From contig CP100465.1 of NCBI GenBank assembly GCA_024227995.1, positions 558,001 to 622,000 of the forward strand: a stretch of 64,000 nt of DNA, written 5' to 3'. The DNA comes from Halomicrococcus gelatinilyticus (GTDB lineage: Archaea > Halobacteriota > Halobacteria > Halobacteriales > Haladaptataceae). A program made the translations under genes and the position numbers. This document shows, one piece after another, positions 1 through 8,715 of this stretch. The notes below the pieces were generated by a model, which ran no database searches, was not told where the DNA came from, and saw only the letters and a list, made by a program, of their open reading frames with translations. Every line of letters begins with the position of its first letter. The first letter of the stretch is position 1.

Positions 1-1074
1 ACCGTCGAAGAGCACGACCTGGTCACCGACAGCGACGTCATCGTCGGTGCCCAGAGCACCGTCGAGTTCGGCGTGCGAGGCAACAACGTCATCGCGGGCG
101 AGCGGGTTACGTTCGGCGGGCACATCGAGGCCGAAGAGGACTGTCGGCTCGACCTCTGGTCCGACGTGGACGGCGACGTGCTCGTCGGCCAGGACGCGTA
201 CCTCGGCGAGCGCGTCCACGTCTCGGGACGGCTGATGGTCAGCGGCGACCTCGACATCGGCGACGACGTCGAGATCGACGAGGGGTTCGAGGCCAACGGC
301 TGGATCGTCATCCGGAACCCGATGCCGACCATCGTCTTCCTGTTCGTCTACCTCTCCCAGCTGCTGCGCATCGGCGAGGAAGAGGCCGCCCGCAGTCTCG
401 TCGACGAGATGCTCGACGGGAGCGAGGCCGACCCGGCTATCGTCCCCCGGAACGCCCACGTCAGCGACGACGCCTGGCGGGTCTCGACGCCGGCCACCAT
501 CGGCGACGACTGCCGCCTGCACGGCAACGTCCGCGCCGAGGAGATCGACGTCGGAGCGAACAACGAGGTGTTCGGGAGCCTCCGCGCGCGCGGTGACATC
601 GTCGTCGGCGAGGGAACGCGCATCCACGGCGACGTCACCACCCGGAACGGGACGGTCGTCCTGGAGGCGGACGCCGAAGTACTCGGCGACGTCTCCTGCG
701 ACGACCTCCGGTTCCACGAGGACGCGACCGCCGACGGGACGATGCGCGCCAGCGGCGAGATGACGATGGTCCGGGCGGAGACGCGCAGACCGACCGACGA
801 GGAGGCCGATGACGCCGACGAAGATGCCACTGCCGACGACGAGGACGCACCGGCCGACGACGCAGCGGTCGACGGGTCACCATCGGATGGACCGGACGAG
901 CCAACCCCGGACGCGGACGGACAGTCGGCCGACGACGGGGCGGACGCCGGTGAGCGCGAGGACGACGCGACCGGTGACGGCGAGCGGACAGAGCCGACGG
1001 CGGACGCGTCGAGCGAGTCGGTCAGGACGGAGCGCAAGCGCAGGGACGGCCCGGGAACGACCTCCGGCGCATAG
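1..1074 (+). CDS. Bactofilin-like polymer-forming protein (5' end outside window)
   Basis: The frame is open from base 1 and its start lies upstream, so at least 357 residues are visible. Two blocks of short repeated turns (such as NNVIAGERV, GDDVEIDEG, NNEVFGSLRARGDIVVGEG, GDVTTRNGTVVLEADAEV) are typical of the bactofilin/DUF583 right-handed beta-solenoid. They are separated by a hydrophobic segment (about bases 327-365, IVFLFVYLSQLL) and a short helical stretch. The last 100 or so residues are a disordered Asp/Ala/Thr/Glu-rich tail ending in basic residues. The family polymerises into cytoskeletal or surface scaffolds in bacteria; the archaeal role is not established. The family call rests on repeat pattern, not on a diagnostic motif. 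Confidence 0.7.
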   Translation, partial: TVEEHDLVTDSDVIVGAQSTVEFGVRGNNVIAGERVTFGGHIEAEEDCRLDLWSDVDGDVLVGQDAYLGERVHVSGRLMVSGDLDIGDDVEIDEGFEANGWIVIRNPMPTIVFLFVYLSQLLRIGEEEAARSLVDEMLDGSEADPAIVPRNAHVSDDAWRVSTPATIGDDCRLHGNVRAEEIDVGANNEVFGSLRARGDIVVGEGTRIHGDVTTRNGTVVLEADAEVLGDVSCDDLRFHEDATADGTMRASGEMTMVRAETRRPTDEEADDADEDATADDEDAPADDAAVDGSPSDGPDEPTPDADGQSADDGADAGEREDDATGDGERTEPTADASSESVRTERKRRDGPGTTSGA

Positions 1075-1179
1075 TTCGGGACGCTGACCCTTCTTCGACG
1101 AGCCAGTCCGGGAGCGACGGCTGCCGGTCGGACGCCAGAACGGCCGCAGTATGTCGAGACTCTGTTGATTTCCCGACAC

Positions 1180-1188
1180 TATAATAAA
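1180..1188 (+). promoter_or_regulatory. TATA-like box of the fix operon
   Basis: The sequence tataataaa is an A/T island in a G+C-rich gap. A start about 27 bases downstream falls near 1210, where an in-frame GTG lies. Transcription therefore either begins at a leaderless GTG at 1210 or gives a leader of about 42 bases before the ATG at 1252. Confidence 0.5.
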
Positions 1189-1251
1189 CGTTGCCAGCCA
1201 TGATACTCAGTGGCGCATGAAACAGAAACACATACATGGGACGTGGTATCG

Positions 1252-2100
1252 ATGCACTCCGTCGTGTTGACGAAGGGCGTCCCGGACTTCCGGGAGGGAC
1301 AGGTGTCGTTCGACGAGGACGGCCACCTCGAGCGCGGGAAGACGCCGACGGTGATGAACCCGAACGACGAGTTCGCGCTCGACGCGGCGCTGCAGGCGAA
1401 GGTCAAGCACGGCGGGACGGTCAGCGCGATGAGCATGGGGCCGCCCGGGTACGGCGACGTGCTCCGGGAGGCGATGTCGGTGTACGCCGACGACTGCTAT
1501 CTCCTCTCGGACCGGGAGATGGCGGCGGCGGACACGTGGGCGACCGCCATCACGCTCTCGGCCGGCATCGAGAAGCTGGGCGACCCGGACCTCATCTTCG
1601 CCGGCTTCAAGACCGCAGACGGGGAGACCGGCCAGACCGGGCCGCAGGCAGCGTGGTGTCTCGACCGACCCATCATCACGCACGTCATCGCCATGGAGAT
1701 AGACGAGGACGAACGGCGCGTCCGCGCGAAGCGCCTCGTCGAGGGCGACGTCGACGAGATCGAGACGGTCGAGGCACCCCTGCCGGCCTTCATCGTCACC
1801 GACCCGGAGTTCGAACCGTCCTACCGGACGGCCGAACACCGCCTCAAGCGCAAGCGGCTGAAGGCCGAGACCGAAGAGCGCGCCGAGGAGCACGAAGAGT
1901 ACATGACGACGTGGGACCACGAGGACCTGAACCTCGACCCGGACTACATCGGACTGGACGGCTCGCCGACCATCGTCTCCTCGGTCGACCCCATCCCGAA
2001 GGCACCCGCAGAGCGCGACGCGACCATGGTCGACCCCGACGACGAGGCCGCCATGGGCGACGTCGTCGAGACGATGCAGCAGTTCGCCGGGGGTGACTGA
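1252..2100 (+). CDS. fixA: Electron transfer flavoprotein beta subunit (FixA/EtfB)
   Basis: 282 residues. The N-terminus VVLTKGVPDF and the segment around residue 60 (SMGPPGYGDVLREAMS) match EtfB/FixA, as do TADGETGQTGPQAAW and the ETVEAPLPAF stretch. With EtfA it forms the soluble flavoprotein that moves electrons from a dehydrogenase or NADH to the quinone oxidoreductase. I chose ATG 1252 because homologues begin directly with the first beta strand; an upstream in-frame GTG at 1210 would add 14 residues and sits where the promoter predicts a leaderless start. First gene of a tight operon: 2 bases separate its stop from the EtfA start. Confidence 0.92.
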   Translation: MHSVVLTKGVPDFREGQVSFDEDGHLERGKTPTVMNPNDEFALDAALQAKVKHGGTVSAMSMGPPGYGDVLREAMSVYADDCYLLSDREMAAADTWATAITLSAGIEKLGDPDLIFAGFKTADGETGQTGPQAAWCLDRPIITHVIAMEIDEDERRVRAKRLVEGDVDEIETVEAPLPAFIVTDPEFEPSYRTAEHRLKRKRLKAETEERAEEHEEYMTTWDHEDLNLDPDYIGLDGSPTIVSSVDPIPKAPAERDATMVDPDDEAAMGDVVETMQQFAGGD

Positions 2101-2102
2101 CC

Positions 2103-3602
2103 GTGGCCGACATCGACCCCGGCGAACGGACCGTCGAGGAACTGGAGGCGGAGGTCAAGACGGTCGAGGACCCCGGCGCACTCGACGACCTGCTTTCCGC
2201 AGAGGAGGAGGGCGAGGACCGCACGACCGCGAAGGAGGCCATCCAGGCTCGCATCGACGAACTCGACGCCGAGACGGAGGGCGACGAGGAGAGTGACGAG
2301 GCGGCTGACGAGGAGGCGGAAGCGGGCGCAGAGGACGACGAAGAAACGGAGGACGAGGGCCTCGACCGACCGACGGCGGACAAGAAGCACGTCCGGGCGC
2401 TCGAGAACGGCGTCTACCGCGATATGTACGTCTACTGCGAGACGCAGGGCGGCGAACTGCTCGACGTCTCGAAGGAGATGCTCGGCAAGGCGCGGGAACT
2501 GATGGACGACTACGAGGCCGAGTACGGCGGCGGCGAGCGCGTCGTCGCCATCGTCATCGGGTCGGACGTCGAGGGGCTCGCCGAGGAGGCCGTCGCCTAC
2601 GGCGCGGACGTGGCGCTCTACCACGACGACGACCGCCTGGAGCGGTTCCGCCACAAGCCGTACACCGAGATCGTCGCGGACGTGGCCCGCGGCGGGTCGC
2701 CGCCGGGCGAACCGGCCGGCGAGGACCAGCACGACTGGCGCGACTACGACAAGCCGCGCTACTTCCTGTTCCCGGCGACGAACAACGGCCGCGACCTCTC
2801 CGCGCAGGTGCAGGGCGAACTCGACTCCGGGCTCGCCAGCGACTGCTCGGGGCTGTTCATCGAGGAGGAGCTCATCTCCAACCCCGTGAAGACGGGCGAA
2901 CCGGGCGAGAAGGTGGAGTTCGAGCGCGTGCTACACATGAAACGCCCGGACTTCTCGGGGTTCGAGTACTCCACCATCCTCTGTCTCGACAACCCCGACC
3001 GGGAGTTCCACCCGCAGGGCTGTTCGGTCATCCCGGGGAGCTTCGAGCCGATGGACCCCGACTTCGAGCGCGAGGGACTGGTCGTCGAGCACGACCTCGA
3101 ACTCCCCGACGACTGGTTCCGGGTCGACGTCCCCGAGTGGGACACCCTCGACACGGGCGTGGACCTGACGGGCCACGAGGTGGTCGTCGCCGTCGGCCGC
3201 GGCATCGGCGACGACCCGACGGCGGGCATCGAACTCGCGCTCGACCTGGTGGATGCGTTCGACGACGCGACGCTCGGGCTCTCCCGGGGCGTCGTCACCG
3301 CCTCCTACGACGTCGAGGGGCACGTCGAGAGCTACGTCACCGAGGAGCGCCAGATCGGCGAGACGGGCCAGATCGTCGAACCCGACCTCTACGTCGCGGC
3401 CGGCATCAGCGGCGCCATCCAGCACAAGGTCGGCATGGACGAGGCCGACACCATCGTCGCCGTCAACACCGACACCGACGCCGACATCGTCGACTTCTCG
3501 GACTACTTCGTCGAGGGCGACCTCTTCGACGTGCTTCCCCGACTGACCGCGGCGGTCGAGGCGGGCGAACTGGACGCGATCACGGCTGAGGACGATGACT
3601 GA
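2103..3602 (+). CDS. fixB: Electron transfer flavoprotein alpha subunit with acidic N-terminal extension (FixB/EtfA)
   Basis: 499 residues from a GTG start, against about 310-330 for typical EtfA. Residues 1-95 are a highly acidic, probably disordered or helical extension. A flavodoxin-like domain follows (from about residue 105, MYVYCETQGGELLDVSKEML). The C-terminal FAD-binding domain is well preserved, including the GRGIGDD stretch, SRGVV, the GETGQIVEPDLYVAAGISGA signature and AVNTDTDADI. It should bind the FAD of the ETF dimer. Its stop overlaps the start of the following FixC gene by 8 bases, consistent with coupled translation. Confidence 0.92.
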   Translation: MADIDPGERTVEELEAEVKTVEDPGALDDLLSAEEEGEDRTTAKEAIQARIDELDAETEGDEESDEAADEEAEAGAEDDEETEDEGLDRPTADKKHVRALENGVYRDMYVYCETQGGELLDVSKEMLGKARELMDDYEAEYGGGERVVAIVIGSDVEGLAEEAVAYGADVALYHDDDRLERFRHKPYTEIVADVARGGSPPGEPAGEDQHDWRDYDKPRYFLFPATNNGRDLSAQVQGELDSGLASDCSGLFIEEELISNPVKTGEPGEKVEFERVLHMKRPDFSGFEYSTILCLDNPDREFHPQGCSVIPGSFEPMDPDFEREGLVVEHDLELPDDWFRVDVPEWDTLDTGVDLTGHEVVVAVGRGIGDDPTAGIELALDLVDAFDDATLGLSRGVVTASYDVEGHVESYVTEERQIGETGQIVEPDLYVAAGISGAIQHKVGMDEADTIVAVNTDTDADIVDFSDYFVEGDLFDVLPRLTAAVEAGELDAITAEDDD

Positions 3603-5268
3603 GGAACACGAACACTACGAGGCGGTCGTGGTCGGCGCCGGGCCAGCCGGAGCCGCCGCAGCCGCGACGTTAGCACAGAACGGCGTGGAGACGCTCGTCC
3701 TCGAACGCGGCGTCGAGGCCGGGTCGAAGAACGTGTCGGGCGGGCTCATCTACGCCGAGGAGTCGGCGCCGTACACCATCGACGGGCTGTTCCCCGACTT
3801 CCGCGAGGAGGCGACCGAGCGGCCCATCACCGACTACCTGATCCACAACGTCGCCGGAGAGACGGTGAAGACGTTCGACATCACCGACCTCCACGAGCAC
3901 GACACGGAGTGGTCGGACGCCGTCCTCCGCCGAGAGATGGACTCCTGGCTGGAGGAGCGGGTCCACGAGGTGACGAGCGAGACGGGCGGCGGCCTGCTCA
4001 CCGGCGTCCGGGTGAACGGCCTGCTCCGGGAGAACGGCAAGATAGTCGGCGTCACCTGCGACGAACTCGACCCCATCCGGGCGGACTTCGTCGTCGCCGC
4101 GGACGGCGTCAACAGCGAACTCGCGCGCGACGCCGGCCTGATGGACTGGGACGAACCCGACGAGTGGTTCCAGGGCGTCAAGGCCGTCATCGACGTGCCC
4201 GAGGACGTCATCGACGAGCGGTTCGACGTCGGTCCGGAGTCGGGCGCGGCACACCTGTTCTCCGGCGACCTGTTCGAGGGCGTCCGCGGCGGCGGGTTCC
4301 TCTACACGAACGAGCACTCGCTGTCCATCGGCACCGTCTTCCACCTCGACAGCATCGTCGCGGAGGAGGCCGAACCGCACGAACTGCTCGACCACCTGCT
4401 CACCCATCCGCTGCTCGCGCAGTGGCTGAACGGCCACTACGACGAGGTGGAGTACTCGGCGAAGCTCGTCCCCGACTCGAAGAAGGCGGCCCACCCCGCT
4501 CCCCACCGGGGCCGCCTCGCGGTCGTCGGCGACGCCGCCGGCCAGATGCAGGCCCAGGGCCCCATCATCAAGGGGATGAACCACGCCGTCTCCGCGGGCG
4601 CGCTCGCCGGCGAGGCGTTCGCTGAGGCGCGGATGCGCAGCGAGCCGGAGTCGGCCGGCCGGCGGTACGCGAAGAAGCTGGAAGAGGAGGGCGTGATGCG
4701 GAAGCTCCGCCCGCCCCAGTACAGGGTGGCCAGCGCGCTCGGCGAGAACGAACGCGTCACAGACGCCATCGAGAGCGTCCTCACCTCCGGACTGGGGCGG
4801 GCGGTGCTGCGGAGCCGCCCGGTCGCCAGCCAGCTCGAACGCCTGTACAGCACCCCGTTCCTCTCGTCGATGATCCCCGACACGCGGACGCCGTACGTCA
4901 CGCTGCCGACGGTCATCGCGGAGGAACTCGGCACGCGCGTCACCGACGAGAACGAGGTCGAACCCAAGAGCCTCGCCGACCGCATCGGCGACCTGACCTA
5001 CGACACCGACGTGGGCAACCCCCACATCGAACTTCGCGACGACTCCTACGAGGCCAGCGGCGCGGCCGTCACGGCCTGCCCGGTCAGCGCCGAGGACTTC
5101 GGCGGCGGCTGTTACCGCGCGGAGACGGTCGCGACGAACGGCGGCACCGAGACGCGCGTCAGCCTCGACACCCAGCCCTGCGTGGAGTGTGGCACCTGCG
5201 CCATCGTCGCCGACACCGAGTGGGAGCACCCGCGCGGCGGCAAGGGGGTGGAGTTCCGCGAAGGATGA
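3595..5268 (+). CDS. fixC: FixC-FixX fusion: ETF-quinone oxidoreductase with C-terminal ferredoxin-like domain
   Basis: 557 residues. The N-terminal FAD domain starts with VVVGAGPAGAAAAATLAQNG (GxGxxG) and has a second dinucleotide motif, VVGDAAGQMQAQGP. After about residue 475 the protein continues into a FixX-like iron-sulphur domain: HIELRDDSYEA, then an ACP cysteine and CVECGTC, ending in WEHPRGGKGVEF, the characteristic FixX tail. In bacteria these are two separate proteins; here they are one polypeptide. The complex passes electrons from EtfAB to membrane menaquinone and, in bifurcating Fix systems, also to ferredoxin or flavodoxin. Which mode operates here cannot be read from the sequence. 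Confidence 0.93.
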   Translation: MTEEHEHYEAVVVGAGPAGAAAAATLAQNGVETLVLERGVEAGSKNVSGGLIYAEESAPYTIDGLFPDFREEATERPITDYLIHNVAGETVKTFDITDLHEHDTEWSDAVLRREMDSWLEERVHEVTSETGGGLLTGVRVNGLLRENGKIVGVTCDELDPIRADFVVAADGVNSELARDAGLMDWDEPDEWFQGVKAVIDVPEDVIDERFDVGPESGAAHLFSGDLFEGVRGGGFLYTNEHSLSIGTVFHLDSIVAEEAEPHELLDHLLTHPLLAQWLNGHYDEVEYSAKLVPDSKKAAHPAPHRGRLAVVGDAAGQMQAQGPIIKGMNHAVSAGALAGEAFAEARMRSEPESAGRRYAKKLEEEGVMRKLRPPQYRVASALGENERVTDAIESVLTSGLGRAVLRSRPVASQLERLYSTPFLSSMIPDTRTPYVTLPTVIAEELGTRVTDENEVEPKSLADRIGDLTYDTDVGNPHIELRDDSYEASGAAVTACPVSAEDFGGGCYRAETVATNGGTETRVSLDTQPCVECGTCAIVADTEWEHPRGGKGVEFREG

Positions 5269-5636
5269 GCGAGTACCGCGACCGCATCGCCGACCTCGCC
5301 GAGCGGTCCCGCGAGGACCGCGAGGCGTTCGAGCCGCCCGCGGACCCGCCGGCCGAAGCGGAGGCGCTGTCGTACCTCCGCTCGGGCGTCGGCGAGGTCG
5401 TCGCCGTGTACGTCGAGGGGCGGACCGGCGAGTTCGCCGCCTTCGACGACGTCGAACTGTCGCTGCTCGAGCGCGCGCTCAACGACTGGCTCGAACTGTA
5501 CGCGCGCTGCTACGGCGAGGAGATCGACGCGGAGTTCACGGTGCGAGAGGTCGCGGAGCTCGTCGTGGCGACCCACGACGTCACCGACGTCGCACAGCTT
5601 CTCACCCACGTCCCACGGCGACGGGAGCAGGCGTGA
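5265..5636 (+). CDS. Small acidic protein encoded at the end of the fix operon
   Basis: 123 residues. ATG 5265 overlaps the FixC-FixX stop (ATGA), so the gene is translationally coupled to the operon. The protein is Glu-rich and predicted largely helical, with no cysteines, signal peptide or membrane segment. I do not recognise the family. The coupling suggests an accessory or regulatory subunit of the Fix complex, which is an inference from position only. Confidence 0.75.
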   Translation: MSEYRDRIADLAERSREDREAFEPPADPPAEAEALSYLRSGVGEVVAVYVEGRTGEFAAFDDVELSLLERALNDWLELYARCYGEEIDAEFTVREVAELVVATHDVTDVAQLLTHVPRRREQA

Positions 5637-5698
5637 CGGCAGGCCGGTGACGGCTCGGCCGACCGTCGCCCCGCTCCCGTCGTGCGCGTCTCACCGCG

Positions 5699-5740
5699 GC
5701 GTCACTCCATCGCACGCCGGCGTCACCCCGTCGCACGCGT
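5699..5740. repeat. Two-copy imperfect 20-base tandem repeat
   Basis: Between the fix operon and the convergent DUF2267 gene, a unit of the form gcgtcac-cc-tcgcacgc occurs twice in tandem with a few substitutions. No coding frame fits. It could be a slippage product; a termination role is possible but not shown. Confidence 0.5.
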
Positions 5741-5763
5741 CACCTCGTACCGTTCACCCGCCG

Positions 5764-6159
5764 TCACTCGAAGGCCTCTTTCTCGCCCACGAGGTCCCAC
5801 AGCGGGTCGTAGTCCGCCGGGAGCTGGTCGCGGACCTGCTGTAGCTCGCCCTCCGGCACGAGTTCGGCGACGAGGCTCACGATGGCCTGCGCGTAGAACA
5901 GCGCGTCCTGGTCGTCGGCGCTCGCGCGGTCGCCGACGCGGTCGACGAACTCGTCGAAGTCGAAACGCTGGCCGGAGTCGGCGCTCTCGAGGTACCAGTC
6001 GATCTCCATCGGGAGCGGCCCCGCGAGGTCCTGTGCCTCACCCGCCTGGAGCCGTTCGCCGACCGTCGTCAGCACTGCGCGTATCGCACGAACCGTCTTC
6101 CCCTGCGTCCCGAGTTCGAGACGGTGTTGCACCTGTCCGATGAACTGGCTGTAATCCAT
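5764..6159 (-). CDS. DUF2267 family protein
   Basis: 131 residues from MDYSQF. The pattern matches DUF2267: an N-terminal helix MDYSQFIGQVQ, then KTVRAIRAVLTTVGERLQAGEAQDLAGPLP, EIDWYLES, FDFDEFVDRV and QAIVSLVAELVPEGELQQVRDQLP. These are small all-helical proteins of unknown function. An upstream in-frame ATG at 6219 would add 20 Gly/Arg-rich residues unlike the family and was rejected. Confidence 0.85.
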   Translation of the reverse strand: MDYSQFIGQVQHRLELGTQGKTVRAIRAVLTTVGERLQAGEAQDLAGPLPMEIDWYLESADSGQRFDFDEFVDRVGDRASADDQDALFYAQAIVSLVAELVPEGELQQVRDQLPADYDPLWDLVGEKEAFE

Positions 6160-6228
6160 GTCGTTTCCCCCACTCCCTCCACGATGGACGAACACAAATA
6201 TCGAGCGGCGACCGGTCACGAGTCGGGA

Positions 6229-6236
6229 CGTTTTAG
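6229..6236 (+). promoter_or_regulatory. TATA-like box for the 6261 gene
   Basis: cgttttagc lies 28 bases before ATG 6261, the spacing expected for a leaderless haloarchaeal transcript. Confidence 0.45.
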
Positions 6237-6260
6237 CGCCGGTCGCTCCTACAGTCTGGT

Positions 6261-6527
6261 ATGCCGAAGCCGAAAGACGCCTTCGATGAGCTCTACCCCT
6301 GCGACTTCTACGAGCCGGGGGAGCTGCTCGACGAGGACCGGATGTACACCGTCTACGAGATAGCGCGCCTGCTCCAGGGGCTCGACCCCGACGCGGAACT
6401 GGACGTGGCCGACGAGGAGATACTACTCGACTGGGCCATCCCGTGGGTCATGCGCAACTCGGAGGAACTCGTCATCGCGGAACCGCCGTCTGAAGAGGAA
6501 CCGGGGTACTACGGCCTGAAGACATGA
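6261..6527 (+). CDS. Small conserved haloarchaeal protein
   Basis: 88 residues, acidic, with aromatic-rich ends (FDELYPCDFYEPGELL at the N-terminus, EEPGYYGL at the C-terminus) and a central helix YTVYEIARLLQGL. There is one cysteine and no membrane segment. The compact conserved look suggests a real family, possibly DUF5827, which I cannot confirm. It overlaps the following ATPase gene by 4 bases (ATGA), so the two are probably co-translated. Confidence 0.8.
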   Translation: MPKPKDAFDELYPCDFYEPGELLDEDRMYTVYEIARLLQGLDPDAELDVADEEILLDWAIPWVMRNSEELVIAEPPSEEEPGYYGLKT

Positions 6528-7318
6528 CGCTGCTCGTCGCCGGCGGCGACCGCGTGGACGCCGGCAAGACGACGTTCACCGTCGGACTGCTGGAGTGGCT
6601 CGACGGCGTCGGGTTCAAGCCGCGCGCGGGCAACGACTACTGGTTCGACCACGACGACGTGCTCGACGCCGCGGCCGACGGTCGCCTCTACGGCAAGGAC
6701 GCCGCGCGTCTCGCGGCCGCCAGCGCCGCCGACGCGACGCCGGAGGAACTGAATCCCGTCCATCGCCTCTGGCAGCCGTCGCCCGGCCCCGACACGGGGA
6801 TGCTCGGCCAGTCGCGCCGCGAGTTCCTGGTCGACCGCGTCGGCGACGCCTACGTCGTCAACGACACCGTCGAGCTTCCCGACGCCGTCCGCGAGCGCCT
6901 GCCGCTCGACGACGCGGTCCGCGTCGAGACGCTTTCGGAGCTCAACGAGCAGACGGAGCGACGGTACCTGCCTCACTTCCGCGCGCTCGCCGAACGCATC
7001 CGGTCGGCCGACCGCGCCGTCGTCGAGTCGTACAGCGACATCGCGCGCCCCATCCAGGACGTCGACTTCGACGCCGTCGCGGTCGTCGAACCGTGCCGGG
7101 TCCGGACCTACGACGGGGAGCGGTTCGCGAAGGCCTGCGAGGTGGCCGACGGGAGCCCGCGCGACGGAACGCTGGAGGAGCGGGTCGGCGACGTGGTGGA
7201 CCTGCTCGACCCCGCCGCCGTCGAGTCGCTGGCCCCGTTGCGGAGCGAGGAACGTTCGGACCCGGCGGCGGTCGCGGCGGCGTACGACCGCGCCTACGAG
7301 GCGCTGGCGTCGACGTAG
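6524..7318 (+). CDS. P-loop ATPase resembling the BioD/CobQ group
   Basis: 264 residues. The N-terminal loop reads GGDRVDAGKTTF: a Walker A in which the first Gly position is Asp, as in dethiobiotin synthetases where it is Thr (TDTxVGKT). The rest (FKPRAGNDYWFDHDDV, RAVVESYSDIARP, DAVAVVEPCRVRTY) fits a deviant SIMIBI ATPase that binds a small substrate, but no biotin gene is nearby. The function is unknown. It is coupled to the preceding 88-residue protein. Confidence 0.75.
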   Translation: MTLLVAGGDRVDAGKTTFTVGLLEWLDGVGFKPRAGNDYWFDHDDVLDAAADGRLYGKDAARLAAASAADATPEELNPVHRLWQPSPGPDTGMLGQSRREFLVDRVGDAYVVNDTVELPDAVRERLPLDDAVRVETLSELNEQTERRYLPHFRALAERIRSADRAVVESYSDIARPIQDVDFDAVAVVEPCRVRTYDGERFAKACEVADGSPRDGTLEERVGDVVDLLDPAAVESLAPLRSEERSDPAAVAAAYDRAYEALAST

Positions 7319-7348
7319 GACCGGTGTCGGCGTGGCGCGACCGGTCGG

Positions 7349-7921
7349 TCACCGCATCCGGGCGGCCTTCGACGCCAGTTCCACGTCGTGGATCGGGTTC
7401 GTCGTCACGCTCGGACCGTGGCCGGTGTGCATCTGGTCGAGGTCGTCGTCGACGGCGTCGAGCACGCGGTCGATGCTGTCGACGAGCGCACCGCGGTCGC
7501 CCTCCTCGAGGTCGGTGCGGCCGAAACTGCCGTTCTGGAAGACGAGGTCGCCGGCGAACAGGACCCTGGCCGTGGGCGAGTAGAAGCAGAGGTGGTCGTC
7601 CTTGTGACCGGGCGTGTGGAGGGCGGTGTACTCGTGGTCGCCCATGACGACCGTCCCCTCGTCGGGGATGACCTCGTCGACGCCGGGGTGGTCGGCGTCG
7701 AAGCCCCACGCCTGCACGTCGAACGCGGACGTGACGTCGTCGAGGTTGCCGACGTGGTCGGCGTGCGTGTGGGTGAGGACGACCGCGTCGAGGTCGACGC
7801 CGTCGATACGGTCGACGACGTCGAACCCCGACCCGGCGTCGACGAGCACCGTTCGGTCGCCGTCCACGAGGAAGGCGTTACTCGTGAACGACTGCACTCC
7901 GGCGGCGACGTTGCGGATCAT
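7349..7921 (-). CDS. MBL-fold metallo-hydrolase (glyoxalase II type)
   Basis: 190 residues. The metal site THTHADH supplies H51, H53, D55 and H56. Further ligands come from HTPGHKDDH and LFAGDLVF, with GHGPSV near the end. The short length, with no C-terminal helical domain, is typical of the archaeal glyoxalase II-like group. A hydrolase acting on thioesters or related small molecules is likely; the substrate is unknown. Confidence 0.85.
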   Translation of the reverse strand: MIRNVAAGVQSFTSNAFLVDGDRTVLVDAGSGFDVVDRIDGVDLDAVVLTHTHADHVGNLDDVTSAFDVQAWGFDADHPGVDEVIPDEGTVVMGDHEYTALHTPGHKDDHLCFYSPTARVLFAGDLVFQNGSFGRTDLEEGDRGALVDSIDRVLDAVDDDLDQMHTGHGPSVTTNPIHDVELASKAARMR

Positions 7922-7962
7922 GTCCGCTGGTTGGGCCGGCCCCCGTTTCTCCCTTTCGCTCC

Positions 7963-8448
7963 CTACTCCTCGGCGAGTTCGTCGACGAGCGTGTCGAGGC
8001 TGTAGCTCTGGAGCACGCGGTGGGAGTCGCGCAGCGTCGAGACGACGAACGTCGAGTAGGTGCGTTCGACCTCGTCGATGGCCTCGAAGTCGCTGATGAG
8101 TCGTTCGACCATCTCGCGGTCGGTGAGGTGCGCGATGAGGATGAAGTCCGTCTCCCCCATCGTGAAGTACGCCTGCGTGACGCCCTCGACCGCCAGCAGT
8201 TTCTCGCCGAACTCCTCGTAGGTGCCCTGGTAGTCCGCCAGCACCTCGACGACGACGGTGACGCCGAGTCCGAACGACTCCAGGTCGATGTCGTACAGGT
8301 CGTTCTCGATGACCCCCGCCTCCCGGAGGTTGTTCAGCCGGTAGTGGATGGTCGAGACCGGAATGTCGGTCTCCTCGTGGAGTTTCTCGGGACTCCCGGT
8401 CTCGAGGTCCGAGATCGCCTTCAGCAGCGTGATGTCGCGCTCGTCCAT
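7963..8448 (-). CDS. Lrp/AsnC family transcriptional regulator
   Basis: 161 residues from MDERDITLL. The N-terminal winged helix (ITLLKAISDLETGSPEKLHEETDIPVSTIHYRLNNLREAGVI) is followed by a RAM/ligand-binding domain (VTVVVEVLADYQGTYEEFGEKLLAVEGV). Upstream in-frame ATGs add an implausible Arg-rich leader; a TATA-like box sits 27 bases before the chosen start. It is divergent from the EamA exporter at 8716, so that exporter is a candidate target. Confidence 0.9.
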   Translation of the reverse strand: MDERDITLLKAISDLETGSPEKLHEETDIPVSTIHYRLNNLREAGVIENDLYDIDLESFGLGVTVVVEVLADYQGTYEEFGEKLLAVEGVTQAYFTMGETDFILIAHLTDREMVERLISDFEAIDEVERTYSTFVVSTLRDSHRVLQSYSLDTLVDELAEE

Positions 8449-8471
8449 TGGGGAGTCGTTGTCGCTCGGAC

Positions 8472-8479
8472 TAATTAAT
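8472..8479 (-). promoter_or_regulatory. TATA-like box of the Lrp gene
   Basis: taattaat, a palindromic A/T island, is centred 27 bases upstream of the start at 8448. Confidence 0.5.
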
Positions 8480-8715
8480 GTCCGGCCTTCCCGTAATGCC
8501 AGCCTTCCCGTCACCCGACCGCGCACCCGTACCGTGAGAGCCTGCTACTGCAGCCTCCTGCTGCCGACCCACGGTATGAAGTGTCATTCCACTACATGGG
8601 ATTGTCCCGGATTGAGAACGACAATCACAGGTTTTCTCGTTTCGTGTACGGATTGGCACCGAACTGTTGTAGTAGAATTTAACAGGCTCCAGTGCAGAGG
8701 GTTGGATAGAAATCT

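Noticed and set aside
1210..1251. GTG 1210 as the EtfB start
   Set aside because: It fits a leaderless start from the promoter, but the added 14 residues do not resemble the family N-terminus. It is kept as an alternative.
3670..5229. Long minus-strand frame opposite FixC-FixX
   Set aside because: Val/Asp/Arg-rich antisense frame with no domain pattern; the sense strand gene is unmistakable.
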